Assembly (NCBI RefSeq): GCF_023509015.1
Contig: NZ_CP094975.1
Location: forward strand, 2,241,501 to 2,305,500
Length of the DNA stretch: 64,000 nt
DNA from: Pseudomonas abieticivorans
GTDB taxonomy: Bacteria; Pseudomonadota; Gammaproteobacteria; Pseudomonadales; Pseudomonadaceae
Direction: 5' to 3'
Part shown: positions 45,015-56,408 of the stretch, one piece after another
How positions within the stretch are numbered: position 1 is the stretch's first letter
How the letters are laid out: every line of letters starts with the position of its first letter
Program-made: the position numbers and the translations under genes
Notes under the pieces: generated by a model
What the model was told of the DNA's origin: nothing
Seen by the model: the letters and a program-made list of their open reading frames with translations, nothing else
Databases searched by the model: none

Positions 45015-46424
45015 ATGCCCAATTACCTGGATGGCGCAGCCGCGCGCCTGGCTGTTTTGATCGGCCTGAGCGGTGCGTGCACGCAGGCGTTCGCCCAACC
45101 ACCGTCGCTGGAAGCGATGGCGCAACTGCTGCAAGCCCAGCAACAGCAGATCGCCGAGCAGAGCCGCTTGCTGCAACAATTGCAGCACGACCTTGCCCAA
45201 ACCCGCGCCCAACAAAACGCAGCTGACACCCGCGAAGTGGTCGCCCAAACGCAGCAACAAGCCGAACAGAAAACCAAGGCTGATGCCCTGAAAATGGCAC
45301 CGCCGGGCAGCCTGTCGTTTTCCCCAGCCGCCGACACCGTGTTCACCCTTTACGGTGGCGCCGACATGGGGCTGTTCTTCCAGCGCAACAACGGCGGCCC
45401 CAACCTGACCTACAAGCCCAACCGCAGCAACTATTTAGGTTTCATGGGCAACGCCGAAGGCTCACCCAACCTGGGCTTCCGAGCCCTGTACAAGTTGCGT
45501 GACGGCTGGACCGCCGGGTTGGATGCCAGTGGTGGCGTCACCTACTCCGGCACCACCTCCACCACCTACAGCCCGTTCAACAAGACCTTCAACCTGCAAC
45601 TGGGCTCGCCCTACGGCAAGCTGATCGTTGGCGAGCAATACGACCCCGCCTGGCTGGCCTCGGTACGCGGCGACCCGCGTGACGGCAAGCAAACCTACGA
45701 TGCCCTGGCAGCCGCCTGGAGCTTTGGCCAGGGCACCGGCACGCCGCAGTCCAACTTCAACCCTACCAACGCTTTTGGCTACCAGTTGAACATCGGCGCC
45801 CTGAGCATCGGCTTGCTCTACAAGCCCTCGACCAACGCCAACGCCACTGCCAGCGTGCCGTTCGACGACAACCATTCGGTCGGCCAGCAACAGTCGCTTG
45901 GCCTGGTATATGACGATGGTAAATGGCTGCTGAGCGCCGCCTACCTGCAAAAATGGGGCTCGACCACCGCCGTGCATGGCCGCGACGTGCGCAACTGGAC
46001 ACTGGGCGTGGGCCGCCATATTGGCGACGTGCTGGTGCGGGCCGGGGTCAGCGATGTCGACTTGCCCTATGGCGTGCGTGGCTCACCACTGGGCACCGCC
46101 ACCAGCCCATGGCCGAACATCACCGACGCCCAGGAAATATTGATGGGTTATGCAGGTGCAAAATGGAATCTGAACCCTGCCAATGTCATGGACCTCACCT
46201 ACTCCTATTCCTATGACCGCCTGAACCATCAAAACAACACGCAAATGCTGGTGCTGGGCAATGACTACAGCATTACCCGCAACCTGACGTTCTTCGTCAG
46301 CGGCGCCCTGATCAAGGCCGGTGATCAAGCCAACCCTCTTACAGCGAGCACCAGCCCCGGCAACGTCGCCGCCCCTGGCACGTTGTCATTCAGCTCTTCC
46401 ACAGGCCTGCGCCTGCGTTTTTAA
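45015..46424 (+). CDS. Gram-negative porin with N-terminal coiled coil
   Basis: A 469-residue outer-membrane porin. The signal peptide ends at AFA near residue 27. Residues ~28-85 are a glutamine-rich coiled coil (LLQAQQQQIAEQSRLLQQLQ), unusual for general porins. A 16-strand type barrel follows (VFTLYGGADMGLFF, NRSNYLGFMG, GFRALYKLRDGW) and ends in a C-terminal phenylalanine (GLRLRF). The next gene, a feruloyl-esterase/tannase, starts 12 bp downstream with the AraC gene after it, so it likely admits the ester substrate or product (inference). Confidence 0.88.
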   Translation: MPNYLDGAAARLAVLIGLSGACTQAFAQPPSLEAMAQLLQAQQQQIAEQSRLLQQLQHDLAQTRAQQNAADTREVVAQTQQQAEQKTKADALKMAPPGSLSFSPAADTVFTLYGGADMGLFFQRNNGGPNLTYKPNRSNYLGFMGNAEGSPNLGFRALYKLRDGWTAGLDASGGVTYSGTTSTTYSPFNKTFNLQLGSPYGKLIVGEQYDPAWLASVRGDPRDGKQTYDALAAAWSFGQGTGTPQSNFNPTNAFGYQLNIGALSIGLLYKPSTNANATASVPFDDNHSVGQQQSLGLVYDDGKWLLSAAYLQKWGSTTAVHGRDVRNWTLGVGRHIGDVLVRAGVSDVDLPYGVRGSPLGTATSPWPNITDAQEILMGYAGAKWNLNPANVMDLTYSYSYDRLNHQNNTQMLVLGNDYSITRNLTFFVSGALIKAGDQANPLTASTSPGNVAAPGTLSFSSSTGLRLRF

Positions 46425-46436
46425 AGGATGTTGAAC

Positions 46437-48080
46437 ATGAAGCCCATCGCTCTGTTTTCTTCAATGGCCCTGCTTGGCCTTTCCTGCTCGGCACTGGCGG
46501 CACCGGATGCCGCCAGCTGTGCAAACCTGGCCGGGCTGAGCCTGGCACAGTTGCACATCACCGAAGCGCGCTGGGTGCAAAGCGAATCGCCCACCAGCCT
46601 GCAAACCACCCAACCGCTGCCTGCCCATTGCCTGGTAAGGGGCGAGTTGCAAGCACGTGAGGGCGTGCCGGCTGCGGGAGGGCCGGCCCACTATGGCATT
46701 CACTTCGAGTTGCGCATGCCGCTGCAATGGGCCCGTCGGTTGTATTACGAGGGGGGTGGCGGCAGCAATGGCGTGGTGGCCGAGGCGGTGGGCCACGTGC
46801 CCTCGCTGAAGAACGGCCCAGGCTATGTGCCCGCCTTGTACCGCGGCTTTGCCGTGGTGACTTCCGACTCAGGCCACTCCGCCGCGCAGAACCCAGGGTT
46901 CGGCACAGACCCACAAGCGCGCGTGGACTACGGTTATGCCTCGATTGGCAAGGTGACGGCCGTCGCCCGCTCGCTGATCAAGGCGTTCTACACCCAAGAC
47001 CCTCGCTGGTCGTATTTCGCCGGTTGCTCTAAAGGTGGCCAGGAAGCCCTGCAGGCCATGCAACGCTACGGCAACCTGTTCGACGGTATCGTCGCCGGCG
47101 CCCCAGGCTACCGCCTGCCACGCGCCGCGCTGGCCGAAGCCTGGGACAGCCAGACCCTCGCGGCCCTGGCCCCGAAAGATGCGAACGGGCAGGCGCAACT
47201 GGACAAGGCTTTCTCCGACAACGACCTGGCGTTGGTCGCCAACGCGGTGATCAAGCAATGTGCCGGCGATGACGGTACCGCTGACTCATTGATCGTCGCC
47301 CCGCAACGTTGCAGCTTCGACCCGGCCAGCCTGCAGTGCACGGGTGGCAACGCCTCCGCCTGCCTGAGCGGTGCGCAGGTCGAGGGCCTCAAGCGTATTT
47401 TCGCAGGCCCCAAGGACGCAGCCGGCAAGCCGCTGTACAACCACTGGCTGTACGACAGCGGCATCGCCAGTGCAGGGTGGCGCGCCTGGAAACTGGGCAG
47501 TGCCGGCAAGCCCGCATTGAACCTGACCTTGGGCGGTGGCTCGCTGAACCATGTGTTTATGACGCCACCCCCTGCCCAGTTCGATATCTTGACCGCGCCC
47601 ATGGCAAGCATCGCCAGCGGCATCGCCGCACGCACCGCGCAATACCCGCAATCGGCGCTGGATTTCATGGAAGCCGCCAGCACCGAACTCAGCGCTTTCC
47701 ATGCGCGTAAGGGCAAGTTGATCCTGTACCACGGCGTCAGCGACCCGGTGTTTTCCGCGCAGGACACCATCGACTACTACCAACGCCTGCAACAACGCTA
47801 CGGGGCAGGCACCCACGACTTTGCCCGGCTGTTCCTGGTGCCTGGCATGAACCACTGCGGTGGTGGCGATTACGCCCTGGACACCTTCGACACCCTGGAC
47901 CCCATCATCGATTGGGTAGAGCACCAGAAGGCACCCAAAAGCCTGACTGCATCGGCAGGGCCAAGCGCCGGCCAACACCTCAAGCCCGGGCTCACCCGGC
48001 CACTATGCCCCTTCCCAAGCGCGGCGCAATACCGGGGCCAAGGCGACCCGGACCAGGCCAGCAGTTTCGATTGCCGTTGA
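46437..48080 (+). CDS. tannase/feruloyl esterase family hydrolase
   Basis: A 547-residue secreted alpha/beta hydrolase. The signal peptide is MKPIALFSSMALLGLSCSALA. The CS-D-HC triad typical of the family is present: C197-S198 in GCSKGG, D436 in GVSDPVF and H473-C474 in GMNHCGGG, where the two cysteines form a disulfide beside the active site. These enzymes split gallate or hydroxycinnamate esters. ATG 46437 is preferred over ATG 46428 because AAAGGA directly abuts the latter and is well spaced for the former. Confidence 0.93.
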   Translation: MKPIALFSSMALLGLSCSALAAPDAASCANLAGLSLAQLHITEARWVQSESPTSLQTTQPLPAHCLVRGELQAREGVPAAGGPAHYGIHFELRMPLQWARRLYYEGGGGSNGVVAEAVGHVPSLKNGPGYVPALYRGFAVVTSDSGHSAAQNPGFGTDPQARVDYGYASIGKVTAVARSLIKAFYTQDPRWSYFAGCSKGGQEALQAMQRYGNLFDGIVAGAPGYRLPRAALAEAWDSQTLAALAPKDANGQAQLDKAFSDNDLALVANAVIKQCAGDDGTADSLIVAPQRCSFDPASLQCTGGNASACLSGAQVEGLKRIFAGPKDAAGKPLYNHWLYDSGIASAGWRAWKLGSAGKPALNLTLGGGSLNHVFMTPPPAQFDILTAPMASIASGIAARTAQYPQSALDFMEAASTELSAFHARKGKLILYHGVSDPVFSAQDTIDYYQRLQQRYGAGTHDFARLFLVPGMNHCGGGDYALDTFDTLDPIIDWVEHQKAPKSLTASAGPSAGQHLKPGLTRPLCPFPSAAQYRGQGDPDQASSFDCR

Positions 48081-48175
48081 GCCACGAGCAGCCTGAGTTT
48101 GCCGATTGCGCGGGCGGACGATATAGTTAATCAACATAACAATATCGCCGCCCAGCAGGGCGAGGGCAGCGCACC

Positions 48176-49060
48176 ATGCTCAAACCCGGAAAGCATCCGC
48201 AAGATCTGTACAAGCAAGACCAGCCGCCCACCTTCAATGTCACCAGCCAGGCCGTTGGATGGAAGGGCGCGTTTTTTGCCGATGTACGCGGGCGCGCTCA
48301 TGGCATTACCGACCACGGCCATGTCCATGTGTGCCTGCAATGGTTTGACGCGCCGCGCCATCAGCGCAAGACAGGCTCATCGGCGACCTGGGAAGCACTC
48401 GCGCCCGGCCTGCGCATCTGGCTGCCAGGTGATGAGCAGCGCTTTGAAACCTGCGGCGTCTCCAACAATCGGTTCTTGTTCGTGGAGCGCGGGCGCGTAG
48501 AGCAAATCATGGACAGCCGCTGGCAACCGCAGGCCTTCGAGCGCCATCGCGGGCGCATGGCTCACAATGCCATGGCTGAGCATTTGCTGGCGGCGATGTC
48601 TCAGGACTTGTACGCCGGTAGCCCGGCCGGGGCCCTGGTTGGCGATTCGCTGATCACGGCGCTGATTGCCAGCGTGTGTGCAGGCCATGCCCAACCCGAT
48701 GGCGAAAGTCTGCGGGCGAAGTTGTCGCAACGGGAAATCAGCTTGCTGCGCGAATATGTCGACGAGGGGCTCGATCAACGCATCTCGCTGGACGACCTGG
48801 CGGCCTTGGTCAACCTCAGCCAGCGACACTTTCGCCGCCTGCTGCACGCCACCTTGGCCTTGAGCCCGCATCAATTTGTGACGGCGCAGCGCCTGGAGCG
48901 CGCGCGGCAACTGATCACAGACAGCCGCGCCGCGCTGGCGGAGATCGCCGCTGCCACCGGGTTTGCCGACCAGAGCCATATGAGCAGGAGTTTCCAGCGC
49001 ACTTTCGGTATCGCGCCGTCACACTATCGCGAACAAAATAAAGTATCGAAAAGTGCCTAA
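48176..49060 (+). CDS. AraC-family transcriptional regulator
   Basis: A 294-residue regulator. The C-terminal ~100 residues carry two helix-turn-helix motifs (ISLDDLAALVNLSQRHFRRL, ALAEIAAATGFADQSHMSRS) and end FGIAPSHYREQ. The N-terminal ~150 residues are a cupin-like sensing domain. Co-oriented with the porin and esterase genes and 95 bp after them; it probably controls that pair (inference). Confidence 0.93.
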   Translation: MLKPGKHPQDLYKQDQPPTFNVTSQAVGWKGAFFADVRGRAHGITDHGHVHVCLQWFDAPRHQRKTGSSATWEALAPGLRIWLPGDEQRFETCGVSNNRFLFVERGRVEQIMDSRWQPQAFERHRGRMAHNAMAEHLLAAMSQDLYAGSPAGALVGDSLITALIASVCAGHAQPDGESLRAKLSQREISLLREYVDEGLDQRISLDDLAALVNLSQRHFRRLLHATLALSPHQFVTAQRLERARQLITDSRAALAEIAAATGFADQSHMSRSFQRTFGIAPSHYREQNKVSKSA

Positions 49061-49245
49061 TTACCCGGCATACACACAGATAAAAGCGTCTGGCGATATA
49101 TAAAGACCGCACAAAACTCAGTAAGTTTCATACTGATAACAATGACTTATCAAATTGTGTACAAGTCGTGTTATTCGTCGGTTTTACATTGTCAGAGTGC
49201 TTACAGAACCTGATGATCGCGCCGTCATCCCACTGAGACTCTTAT

Positions 49246-49725
49246 ATGAAGTATGCCTCTATTCTGTTGTTGTCCCTGAGCCTGGCCAGCGGCTTCGCCT
49301 CTGCAGGCGGTACTGCCGAAGCCGGTATAGGCGGCGCATTGGGTGGGGTTCTGGGTGCGGCAGTCGGCCAGCAGCTCGGCGGCAGCACCGGCTCTGCCAT
49401 TGGTGCAGGCCTGGGTGGCGCCGGTGGCGCGGCGGTGGGCGCCGACCGCCACAGCCGTGGCCAAGCAGCCATTGGTGGCGGCCTGGGTGCTGCGGGCGGC
49501 AACGTCTTGGGCCGCAGCCTGGGCGGCGGTACCGGCAGCCTGATCGGCTCGGCGGCTGGCGGTGGTGCCGGCGGCGCGCTGGGCAATTACATGGGCAATG
49601 AGAGCAACCGTGAAGCGCATAACTCGCGTGGCTATGACGACCGCCGCGGTTACCGCCATGACCGCCGGCCACCGCCGCGTCATTGGGACCATCGCCGCCA
49701 TGATCGCCACTGGCGTCATCGTTGA
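49246..49725 (+). CDS. glycine-zipper protein with His/Arg-rich tail
   Basis: A 159-residue exported protein. Signal peptide MKYASILLLSLSLASGFASA. Residues ~22-115 are GxxxG glycine-zipper repeats (GIGGALGGVLGAAVG, GAGLGGAGGAAVG, GGGAGGALGNYMG), expected to insert in or associate with membrane. The last 35 residues are rich in His, Arg and Pro, which may bind metal or nucleic acid. Function unknown. Confidence 0.85.
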   Translation: MKYASILLLSLSLASGFASAGGTAEAGIGGALGGVLGAAVGQQLGGSTGSAIGAGLGGAGGAAVGADRHSRGQAAIGGGLGAAGGNVLGRSLGGGTGSLIGSAAGGGAGGALGNYMGNESNREAHNSRGYDDRRGYRHDRRPPPRHWDHRRHDRHWRHR

Positions 49726-49750
49726 TGTGTAGGCTGGCTTTATCGTTATA

Positions 49751-49789
49751 AAAAACGCCGCGGTGTATCAAATACACCGCGGCGTTTTT
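49751..49789. terminator. bidirectional terminator
   Basis: AAAAACGCCGCGGTGTAT and its complement enclose CAA. A perfect 18-bp stem with A and T runs, between the convergent glycine-zipper and thioesterase genes. Confidence 0.9.
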
Positions 49790-49809
49790 GTTCGCGAATC
49801 AATCCGCTC

Positions 49810-50247
49810 CTACTCGAGTTTTTGCAGCGCGCCACGCAGTGAAGTTGGGATGGTCACGGGCTGATTGGTTGCACGATCCACGAACACATGCACGAAGCGC
49901 CCCGCCGCGCAGGCATCCGCTTCGCCGGCCTTGAACACCGCCAACTCGTACTGCACCGAACTGTTACCGAGCTTTCCCACCCGCAGGCCAATTTCGATGC
50001 GCTCGGGGAAGGCGATGGACGCGAAGTAGTCGCACGATGAACTGACGACGAAACCCACCACCTCACCGCCATGGATATCCAGGCCACCCTGCTCGATCAG
50101 GTAGGTGTTCACCGCCGTGTCGAAAAAGCTGTAGTACGTCACGTTATTCACGTGCCCGTACACATCGTTGTCGTGCCAACGGGTGATGATCGGCTGGAAA
50201 TGCCGGTAATCCTCGCGCTGGGGCATCCGTTCAGTCATTCGCTTCAA
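49810..50247 (-). CDS. acyl-CoA thioesterase (4HBT-type)
   Basis: A 145-residue hotdog thioesterase: RWHDNDVYGHVNNVTYYSFF near residues 23-42 with the catalytic aspartate, and a C-terminal RFVHVFVDR strand. The start overlaps the dehydrogenase stop by 4 bp, so it probably hydrolyses an acyl-CoA of the same catabolic route, as in carnitine or beta-hydroxy acid breakdown (inference). Confidence 0.92.
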   Translation of the reverse strand: MKRMTERMPQREDYRHFQPIITRWHDNDVYGHVNNVTYYSFFDTAVNTYLIEQGGLDIHGGEVVGFVVSSSCDYFASIAFPERIEIGLRVGKLGNSSVQYELAVFKAGEADACAAGRFVHVFVDRATNQPVTIPTSLRGALQKLE

Positions 50248-51470
50248 GCCTCTGCAAAGGTCTTGCCCTCGCGGGCCAGGCGGCTGATCAGTTCAGCCGG
50301 CTGCCAATGCTCACCCAGGCGCGCCTTGAGGTCCAGCAGGCGTTTCTCGATCTCGGCCAGGCCTTGATGGCTGGCCCAGGTCATGGGGCCGCCACCGGCT
50401 TGTGGGAAGCCATAACCGTTGAGGTAGACCAAGTCGATATCGTGGGCGGATTCGGCAATGTGCTCCTGGAGGATTTTCGCTCCCTCGTTCACCAAGGCCA
50501 GCAGGCAGCGCTCGACGATCTCTTCAGCGCCGATGGCCCGGCGATCATAGCCAAGCCCGTGGCTGACGCCGACGATCAGTGCATCCACCTCTTGGTCATG
50601 CTCGGCCTGACGGCTGTCGGGCTCGTAATGGTAGTAGCCATCGCCACTCTTCTGGCCGAAACGCCCCATCTCGCACAGGCGGTTGTCTACCTGCACGTCG
50701 GGCTCGTCCATGCCCTGACCGGACAGTTGGCGTGCGCGCCAGCCCAGGTCGATGCCCACCACATCGAACATACGAAATGGCCCCATGGCGAAGCCAAAGC
50801 CCTGCAACGCGCCATCCACTTCGAATGGGAACGAGCCCTCCAGCAGCATCATCCGCGCTTCGTGCACATAGGTATTGAGCATGCGGTTGCCGATAAAACC
50901 ATGGCAGTTGCCCGACACCACGCTGACCTTGCCCATGCGCTCGCCCAGCGCCAACCCGGCCTTGAGCACGTCTGGCGAAGTCTTGGCGCCGCGCACCACT
51001 TCCAGCAGCTTCATGATGTGCGCCGGGCTGAAGAAATGCAGGCCCAGTACCTGCTCGGGCCGACGGGTGACCGCGGCGATGGCATCGATATCCAATGCCG
51101 AGGTATTGCTGGCCAGTATCGCTTCGGGCTTGAGCAAACGGTCCAGTTCGCGAAAAATCTGCTGCTTGAGTTCAAGATTTTCGTAAACGGCCTCGATCAC
51201 CAGGTCCACATCGTGGATCGCGGCATAGTCGGCCACCTTGGTGATGCGTGCCAGGCGCCGCGCTGCCTCGGCGTCATCGATGCGCCCCTGGTCGACATTG
51301 CGCGCATAGGTGTGCCCGACGATCTCCAGCGCCTGGTTGAGCATTTGCGGGTTGGTGTCCATCCACTTCACCTGGATGCCCGCCGTGGCCAGGCACATCA
51401 CGATGCCGCGGCCCATGGTACCGGCACCGATGACGGCGGCACGCTGGATGTCGAAGGGGGTCTGGCTCAT
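50244..51470 (-). CDS. 3-hydroxyacyl-CoA dehydrogenase
   Basis: A 408-residue NAD-dependent dehydrogenase. N-terminal Rossmann loop GAGTMGRGI, LVIEAVYENLELK, the SNTSALDI and GLHFFSPAHIMKLLEVV catalytic segment (with the active histidine), and two C-terminal 3HCDH domains (NRMLNTYVHEA; NGYGFPQAGGGPM). Corresponds by position and size to P. aeruginosa PA5188. Single-domain, without the hydratase half of FadB. Coupled to the thioesterase. Confidence 0.93.
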   Translation of the reverse strand: MSQTPFDIQRAAVIGAGTMGRGIVMCLATAGIQVKWMDTNPQMLNQALEIVGHTYARNVDQGRIDDAEAARRLARITKVADYAAIHDVDLVIEAVYENLELKQQIFRELDRLLKPEAILASNTSALDIDAIAAVTRRPEQVLGLHFFSPAHIMKLLEVVRGAKTSPDVLKAGLALGERMGKVSVVSGNCHGFIGNRMLNTYVHEARMMLLEGSFPFEVDGALQGFGFAMGPFRMFDVVGIDLGWRARQLSGQGMDEPDVQVDNRLCEMGRFGQKSGDGYYHYEPDSRQAEHDQEVDALIVGVSHGLGYDRRAIGAEEIVERCLLALVNEGAKILQEHIAESAHDIDLVYLNGYGFPQAGGGPMTWASHQGLAEIEKRLLDLKARLGEHWQPAELISRLAREGKTFAEA

Positions 51471-51698
51471 TGCGAATCCTCTTTAACAGGTTACGAAGCG
51501 TTGCCTGAACCATAGAACAGCCGGCCGGGGATTTGAACTTTATTAGCGTGATAGCGCGCATTCAGCAGGTGAATCCGGGGGCACAAATGGATACATACCT
51601 GTGCTTTGCAACGGTAAGCAATCAGCGATAGTCGTACCTGCCAAAGGCACCCCGGCAGGAGCTCGGGGTGCGGAGTTATGCACGCCAAGGAGCCTCGA

Positions 51699-52772
51699 AT
51701 GCCACGCACTATCGCTTTATCCATCATCCGCCACGGCAGCCTGCTGGGCTTGGTCGCCGCGCTATCGGGCTGTGCCGCGAACGCTGACACCTACACCCTG
51801 GACGCCCGGCGCGCCCCCTTCGAAACCCCGGAATACCTGGCTCAAAAGGCCCTCCCATTGGTCAAGGCCTCGTCCCTCTACGCCCGTGGTGGTACCGGCA
51901 AAGGTATCGTCGTGGGCTTGATCGACTCAGGCCTGAACGCTGAACTGGATGCCTTCACCGGGCGTGTCGCCGACCCCGGCTACGACCATGTACGCAACAC
52001 CGCTGGCACGCTCGACCCCAAAGGCCACGGCACGCAAATGGCCGGTATTCTGGCGGCCAACAAAAACGGATTGGGCATGCATGGCATTGCCTATGACGCC
52101 CAAATGATCCCAATGCGCTTCGGGGACGACAACGAGCCGTTTTTCTTTGATGAAGAGATCGCCCAGTCTTGGCGATTTGCGTTCGACAAGGGTGCGAAAA
52201 TTCTGAGTAACTCGTGGGCAAACGCAATCCCAGCGACGGAGATCACCGAAGCGCGCTACAACCAGGTCATGGAAGCCTCCCTCAAGGAAGCTCGCGCCCT
52301 GGTCGAAAAAGGCGCCGTGTTTGTGTTTCCCACGGGCAATGAACTCAAGCGCGAGCCCTTGGCCGAACCCGGCCTGCCGCTCGCCGTGCCGGAGCTGGAA
52401 AAAGGCTGGATCGCCGTTGTCGCGCTGAAAAACGACGGCACTGTCATCAACGCAAAATCCAACTACTGCGGGGTGGCAAGGCGCTGGTGCATCGCCGTGC
52501 CAGGTGGTGACGGCGGCGTGGGCAATGGCTTGCTGACCACGGGCACGGATGGCAATTTCCTGGAAACCGCCGGCACTTCGCCTGCGACCGCCCTGGTCGC
52601 CGGAGCACTGGCGGCGCTACAAAGCCGCTACCCGCAAATGAGCCCGCAGGAAATTCGCGAGCTGCTGCTGAGTACTACCAACCGCAGCGGGATTTACGCC
52701 AACAGCGAGGCCTACGGCCGGGGGTTGATGGATTTGGAGGCGGCGTCACGGATGACACCGATCGGCCTGTAG
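51699..52772 (+). CDS. subtilisin-like (S8) serine protease, probable lipoprotein
   Basis: A 357-residue protease. The N-terminus has a lipobox (LSGC, C25), so the enzyme is probably membrane-anchored. The catalytic triad is D76 (GLIDSG), H110 (GHGTQMAG) and S294 (GTSPATA). The layout resembles the passenger of autotransporter subtilases, but the protein ends shortly after GRGLMDLEAAS without a beta-barrel, so it is a free-standing protease. ATG 51699 is chosen because AAGGAG lies 7 nt upstream. Confidence 0.9.
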   Translation: MPRTIALSIIRHGSLLGLVAALSGCAANADTYTLDARRAPFETPEYLAQKALPLVKASSLYARGGTGKGIVVGLIDSGLNAELDAFTGRVADPGYDHVRNTAGTLDPKGHGTQMAGILAANKNGLGMHGIAYDAQMIPMRFGDDNEPFFFDEEIAQSWRFAFDKGAKILSNSWANAIPATEITEARYNQVMEASLKEARALVEKGAVFVFPTGNELKREPLAEPGLPLAVPELEKGWIAVVALKNDGTVINAKSNYCGVARRWCIAVPGGDGGVGNGLLTTGTDGNFLETAGTSPATALVAGALAALQSRYPQMSPQEIRELLLSTTNRSGIYANSEAYGRGLMDLEAASRMTPIGL

Positions 52773-52834
52773 GCGCGGTGCCCCGGTCTAATCCGAGAAA
52801 TGGCCAACACTGTTTTGTAAACCTAACGCCCATG

Positions 52835-52862
52835 AAAAAGCCGCCCCTGAGGGCGGCTCCTT
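52835..52862 (-). terminator. terminator of pckA
   Basis: On the minus strand GGAGCCGCCC-TCA-GGGGCGGCTTTTT, 18 bp after the pckA stop. Confidence 0.85.
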
Positions 52863-52879
52863 TGAACGCGGTACGCAGC

Positions 52880-54512
<1,633 letters not shown>

Positions 54513-54604
54513 TTATGCCAGAACCGATCAGAAAAAGTAGGGCCCTCCTGTCGAAACGGCGATATACCGGCGGTCAATTCTTAACTTGGCAGTGCTAAAT
54601 CCTT

Positions 54605-55504
54605 TCAGTGACGAGTATCTGACGGGCTCTCCACTCCGCCACTGGCAAACAACTGCGTGACATCGGCGCTGTCGAACAGGTAGCGCTGGTTGCAGAACTG
54701 GCAATCGATCTCTACGTTGCCGCCATGTTCGATCAGCAATTGCTGGGCATCGTCCTCGCCCAGGCTGACCAGTGCGCGGGCCGAGCGCTCGCGCGAACAG
54801 CTGCAACGGAAACACAGCGGCTGGATGTCGAACACCCGCACGGCTTCATCGTGGTAAAGGCGGTGCAAAACGGTTTCGTTGTTCAAGCTCAGCAGTTCTT
54901 CTGCCGTCAGCGTGCCAGCCAAGGTCGTGACGTGCTGCCAGTTACCATCACGTTCTTCTTCATCCTTGATCACTGACGCTGGCAATTGCTGCAACAGCAA
55001 GCCGCGTGCCCGAGTGCCATCGGCCTTCAGCCAGAATTTGGTGCCCAACTGCTCGGACATGACGAAATAATTGGTAAAGCAGGTTGCCAGGTCTGCGCCG
55101 TCGAGCTCGACGATGCCTTGGTAGCGCTGGCCATTGGTCGGGTCTATGGTCATGGCAAGCACGCCGTTGGGCATCAGCTCCTGAAGGCCGGCGTCGGCGC
55201 TGATGTTGGCGTCGTAACGGGCCAGGCCGCGGATCTCGCGCTCGCTGGAACACTCCACCATCAACATCGGCACCGGGCCATCGGAACGCGCTTGCAAGAT
55301 CAGCAAGCCGTCGAACTTCAGGGTGCCGACCAGCAAGGCCGCCGCCGCCATGAACTCACCCAGCAGCTCGGCGACCGGCTGCGGGTAGGGGTGCTTGGCC
55401 AACACTTCGGCGTAGCTGCGCTCAAGGGCCACCAATTCACCGCGGACGTCGCTGTCGTCGAAGATGAAACGTTGGGTGTAATCGCTATCTGGCAAGTCGG
55501 ACAT
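54605..55504 (-). CDS. hslO: Hsp33 redox-regulated chaperone
   Basis: A 299-residue holdase activated by oxidation. The C-terminal zinc switch is complete: C234-x-C236 (RCSC) and C268-x2-C271 (CQFC). N-terminal domain ends near 180. Activated by heat plus hypochlorous acid or peroxide in known Hsp33. Lies between pckA and the PAP2 gene as in P. aeruginosa PA5193 (memory). Confidence 0.96.
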   Translation of the reverse strand: MSDLPDSDYTQRFIFDDSDVRGELVALERSYAEVLAKHPYPQPVAELLGEFMAAAALLVGTLKFDGLLILQARSDGPVPMLMVECSSEREIRGLARYDANISADAGLQELMPNGVLAMTIDPTNGQRYQGIVELDGADLATCFTNYFVMSEQLGTKFWLKADGTRARGLLLQQLPASVIKDEEERDGNWQHVTTLAGTLTAEELLSLNNETVLHRLYHDEAVRVFDIQPLCFRCSCSRERSARALVSLGEDDAQQLLIEHGGNVEIDCQFCNQRYLFDSADVTQLFASGGVESPSDTRH

Positions 55505-55610
55505 ATATCTCGGTATCTAGTTTGATGACAAAATGTGTACATGCGCTTATAAAGCGTCACTTTTTCAAGCACCGGCTTGGTGCGTTTCGCTCTGTCGAAA
55601 GGGGTATCTT

Positions 55611-56408
55611 ATGAACAATTGCGTGCTGTTCCAAGGGAAGTGGAACCTGCGTGGCCTGCTGCTATGTAATCTAATACCGATCGCGATGCTGTGTTTCTGG
55701 TTGTGGCCCGCAGGGCACGCTTTGTGCGTGACATTCGACGAATGGCTGTTTCACACCCTCAATGCCCCCCTGGCGACCAATGCAGTGTGGCGCGGCATTT
55801 TCACCGTCGCCAGCATGCGCCCTTTCGATATCGTCGTGGGCCTGGTGCTGCTGTTCTTGCTGATCCGCGGCAATTGGATATTCAAGGCCGTGCAGGTACG
55901 CCAGGCCTTTTTCGGCTTTATCGCCACGCTTATCCTCTTATTGGTGATTCGCGCGCTGTTTTCCAAGCTCTGTGATGCAATGAATTGGCAACATGACAGC
56001 ATTTCGTTGGTGGTGAAGGATGCCGTTCACCTCAGCGACCTGTACCCGAACCTGGACAAACACGTGCAAATCAAGGACGCCTCCAGCCAAAGCTTCCCGG
56101 GCGACCATGCTTCGGTGCTGCTGATCTGGGCCATGTTCATGGGCGTATTCGCCACCCGCTTCGGCCAGTACCTGACGATCTGGGGCCTGGCGGTACTGTT
56201 CAGCCTGCCACGCCTGGTGGCTGGCGCGCACTGGGGCCAGGACGACTACATAGGCGGCGTATTGATGGCCCTGCTGGCCTTGGGCTGGAGCTACTACACC
56301 CCTTTCGCAGCCATCGCCTCGAACTGGCTGGTACGGGTTACCCAGCCGATTTTCGCACTGCTGCAACGTCTGCCGCTGATCAACCGCCTGAGTATCGTCA
56401 GCGCCTGA
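55611..56408 (+). CDS. PAP2-family inner-membrane phosphatase
   Basis: A 265-residue protein with about five to six membrane segments (for example LLLCNLIPIAMLCFWLW, IVVGLVLLFLLI, AFFGFIATLILLLVI). Phosphatase motifs: SFPGDHASVLL (motif 2) and PRLVAGAHWGQDDYIGG (motif 3). Likely acts on lipid phosphates such as undecaprenyl-PP or lipid A-type substrates (inference). ATG 55611 follows AAAGGGG. Confidence 0.9.
   Translation: MNNCVLFQGKWNLRGLLLCNLIPIAMLCFWLWPAGHALCVTFDEWLFHTLNAPLATNAVWRGIFTVASMRPFDIVVGLVLLFLLIRGNWIFKAVQVRQAFFGFIATLILLLVIRALFSKLCDAMNWQHDSISLVVKDAVHLSDLYPNLDKHVQIKDASSQSFPGDHASVLLIWAMFMGVFATRFGQYLTIWGLAVLFSLPRLVAGAHWGQDDYIGGVLMALLALGWSYYTPFAAIASNWLVRVTQPIFALLQRLPLINRLSIVSA

Noticed and set aside
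51699..52772. Truncated autotransporter protease
   Set aside because: The gene lacks a barrel, but has a clear lipobox and ends naturally after the protease domain with no barrel remnant downstream, so a free-standing lipoprotein protease is simpler.
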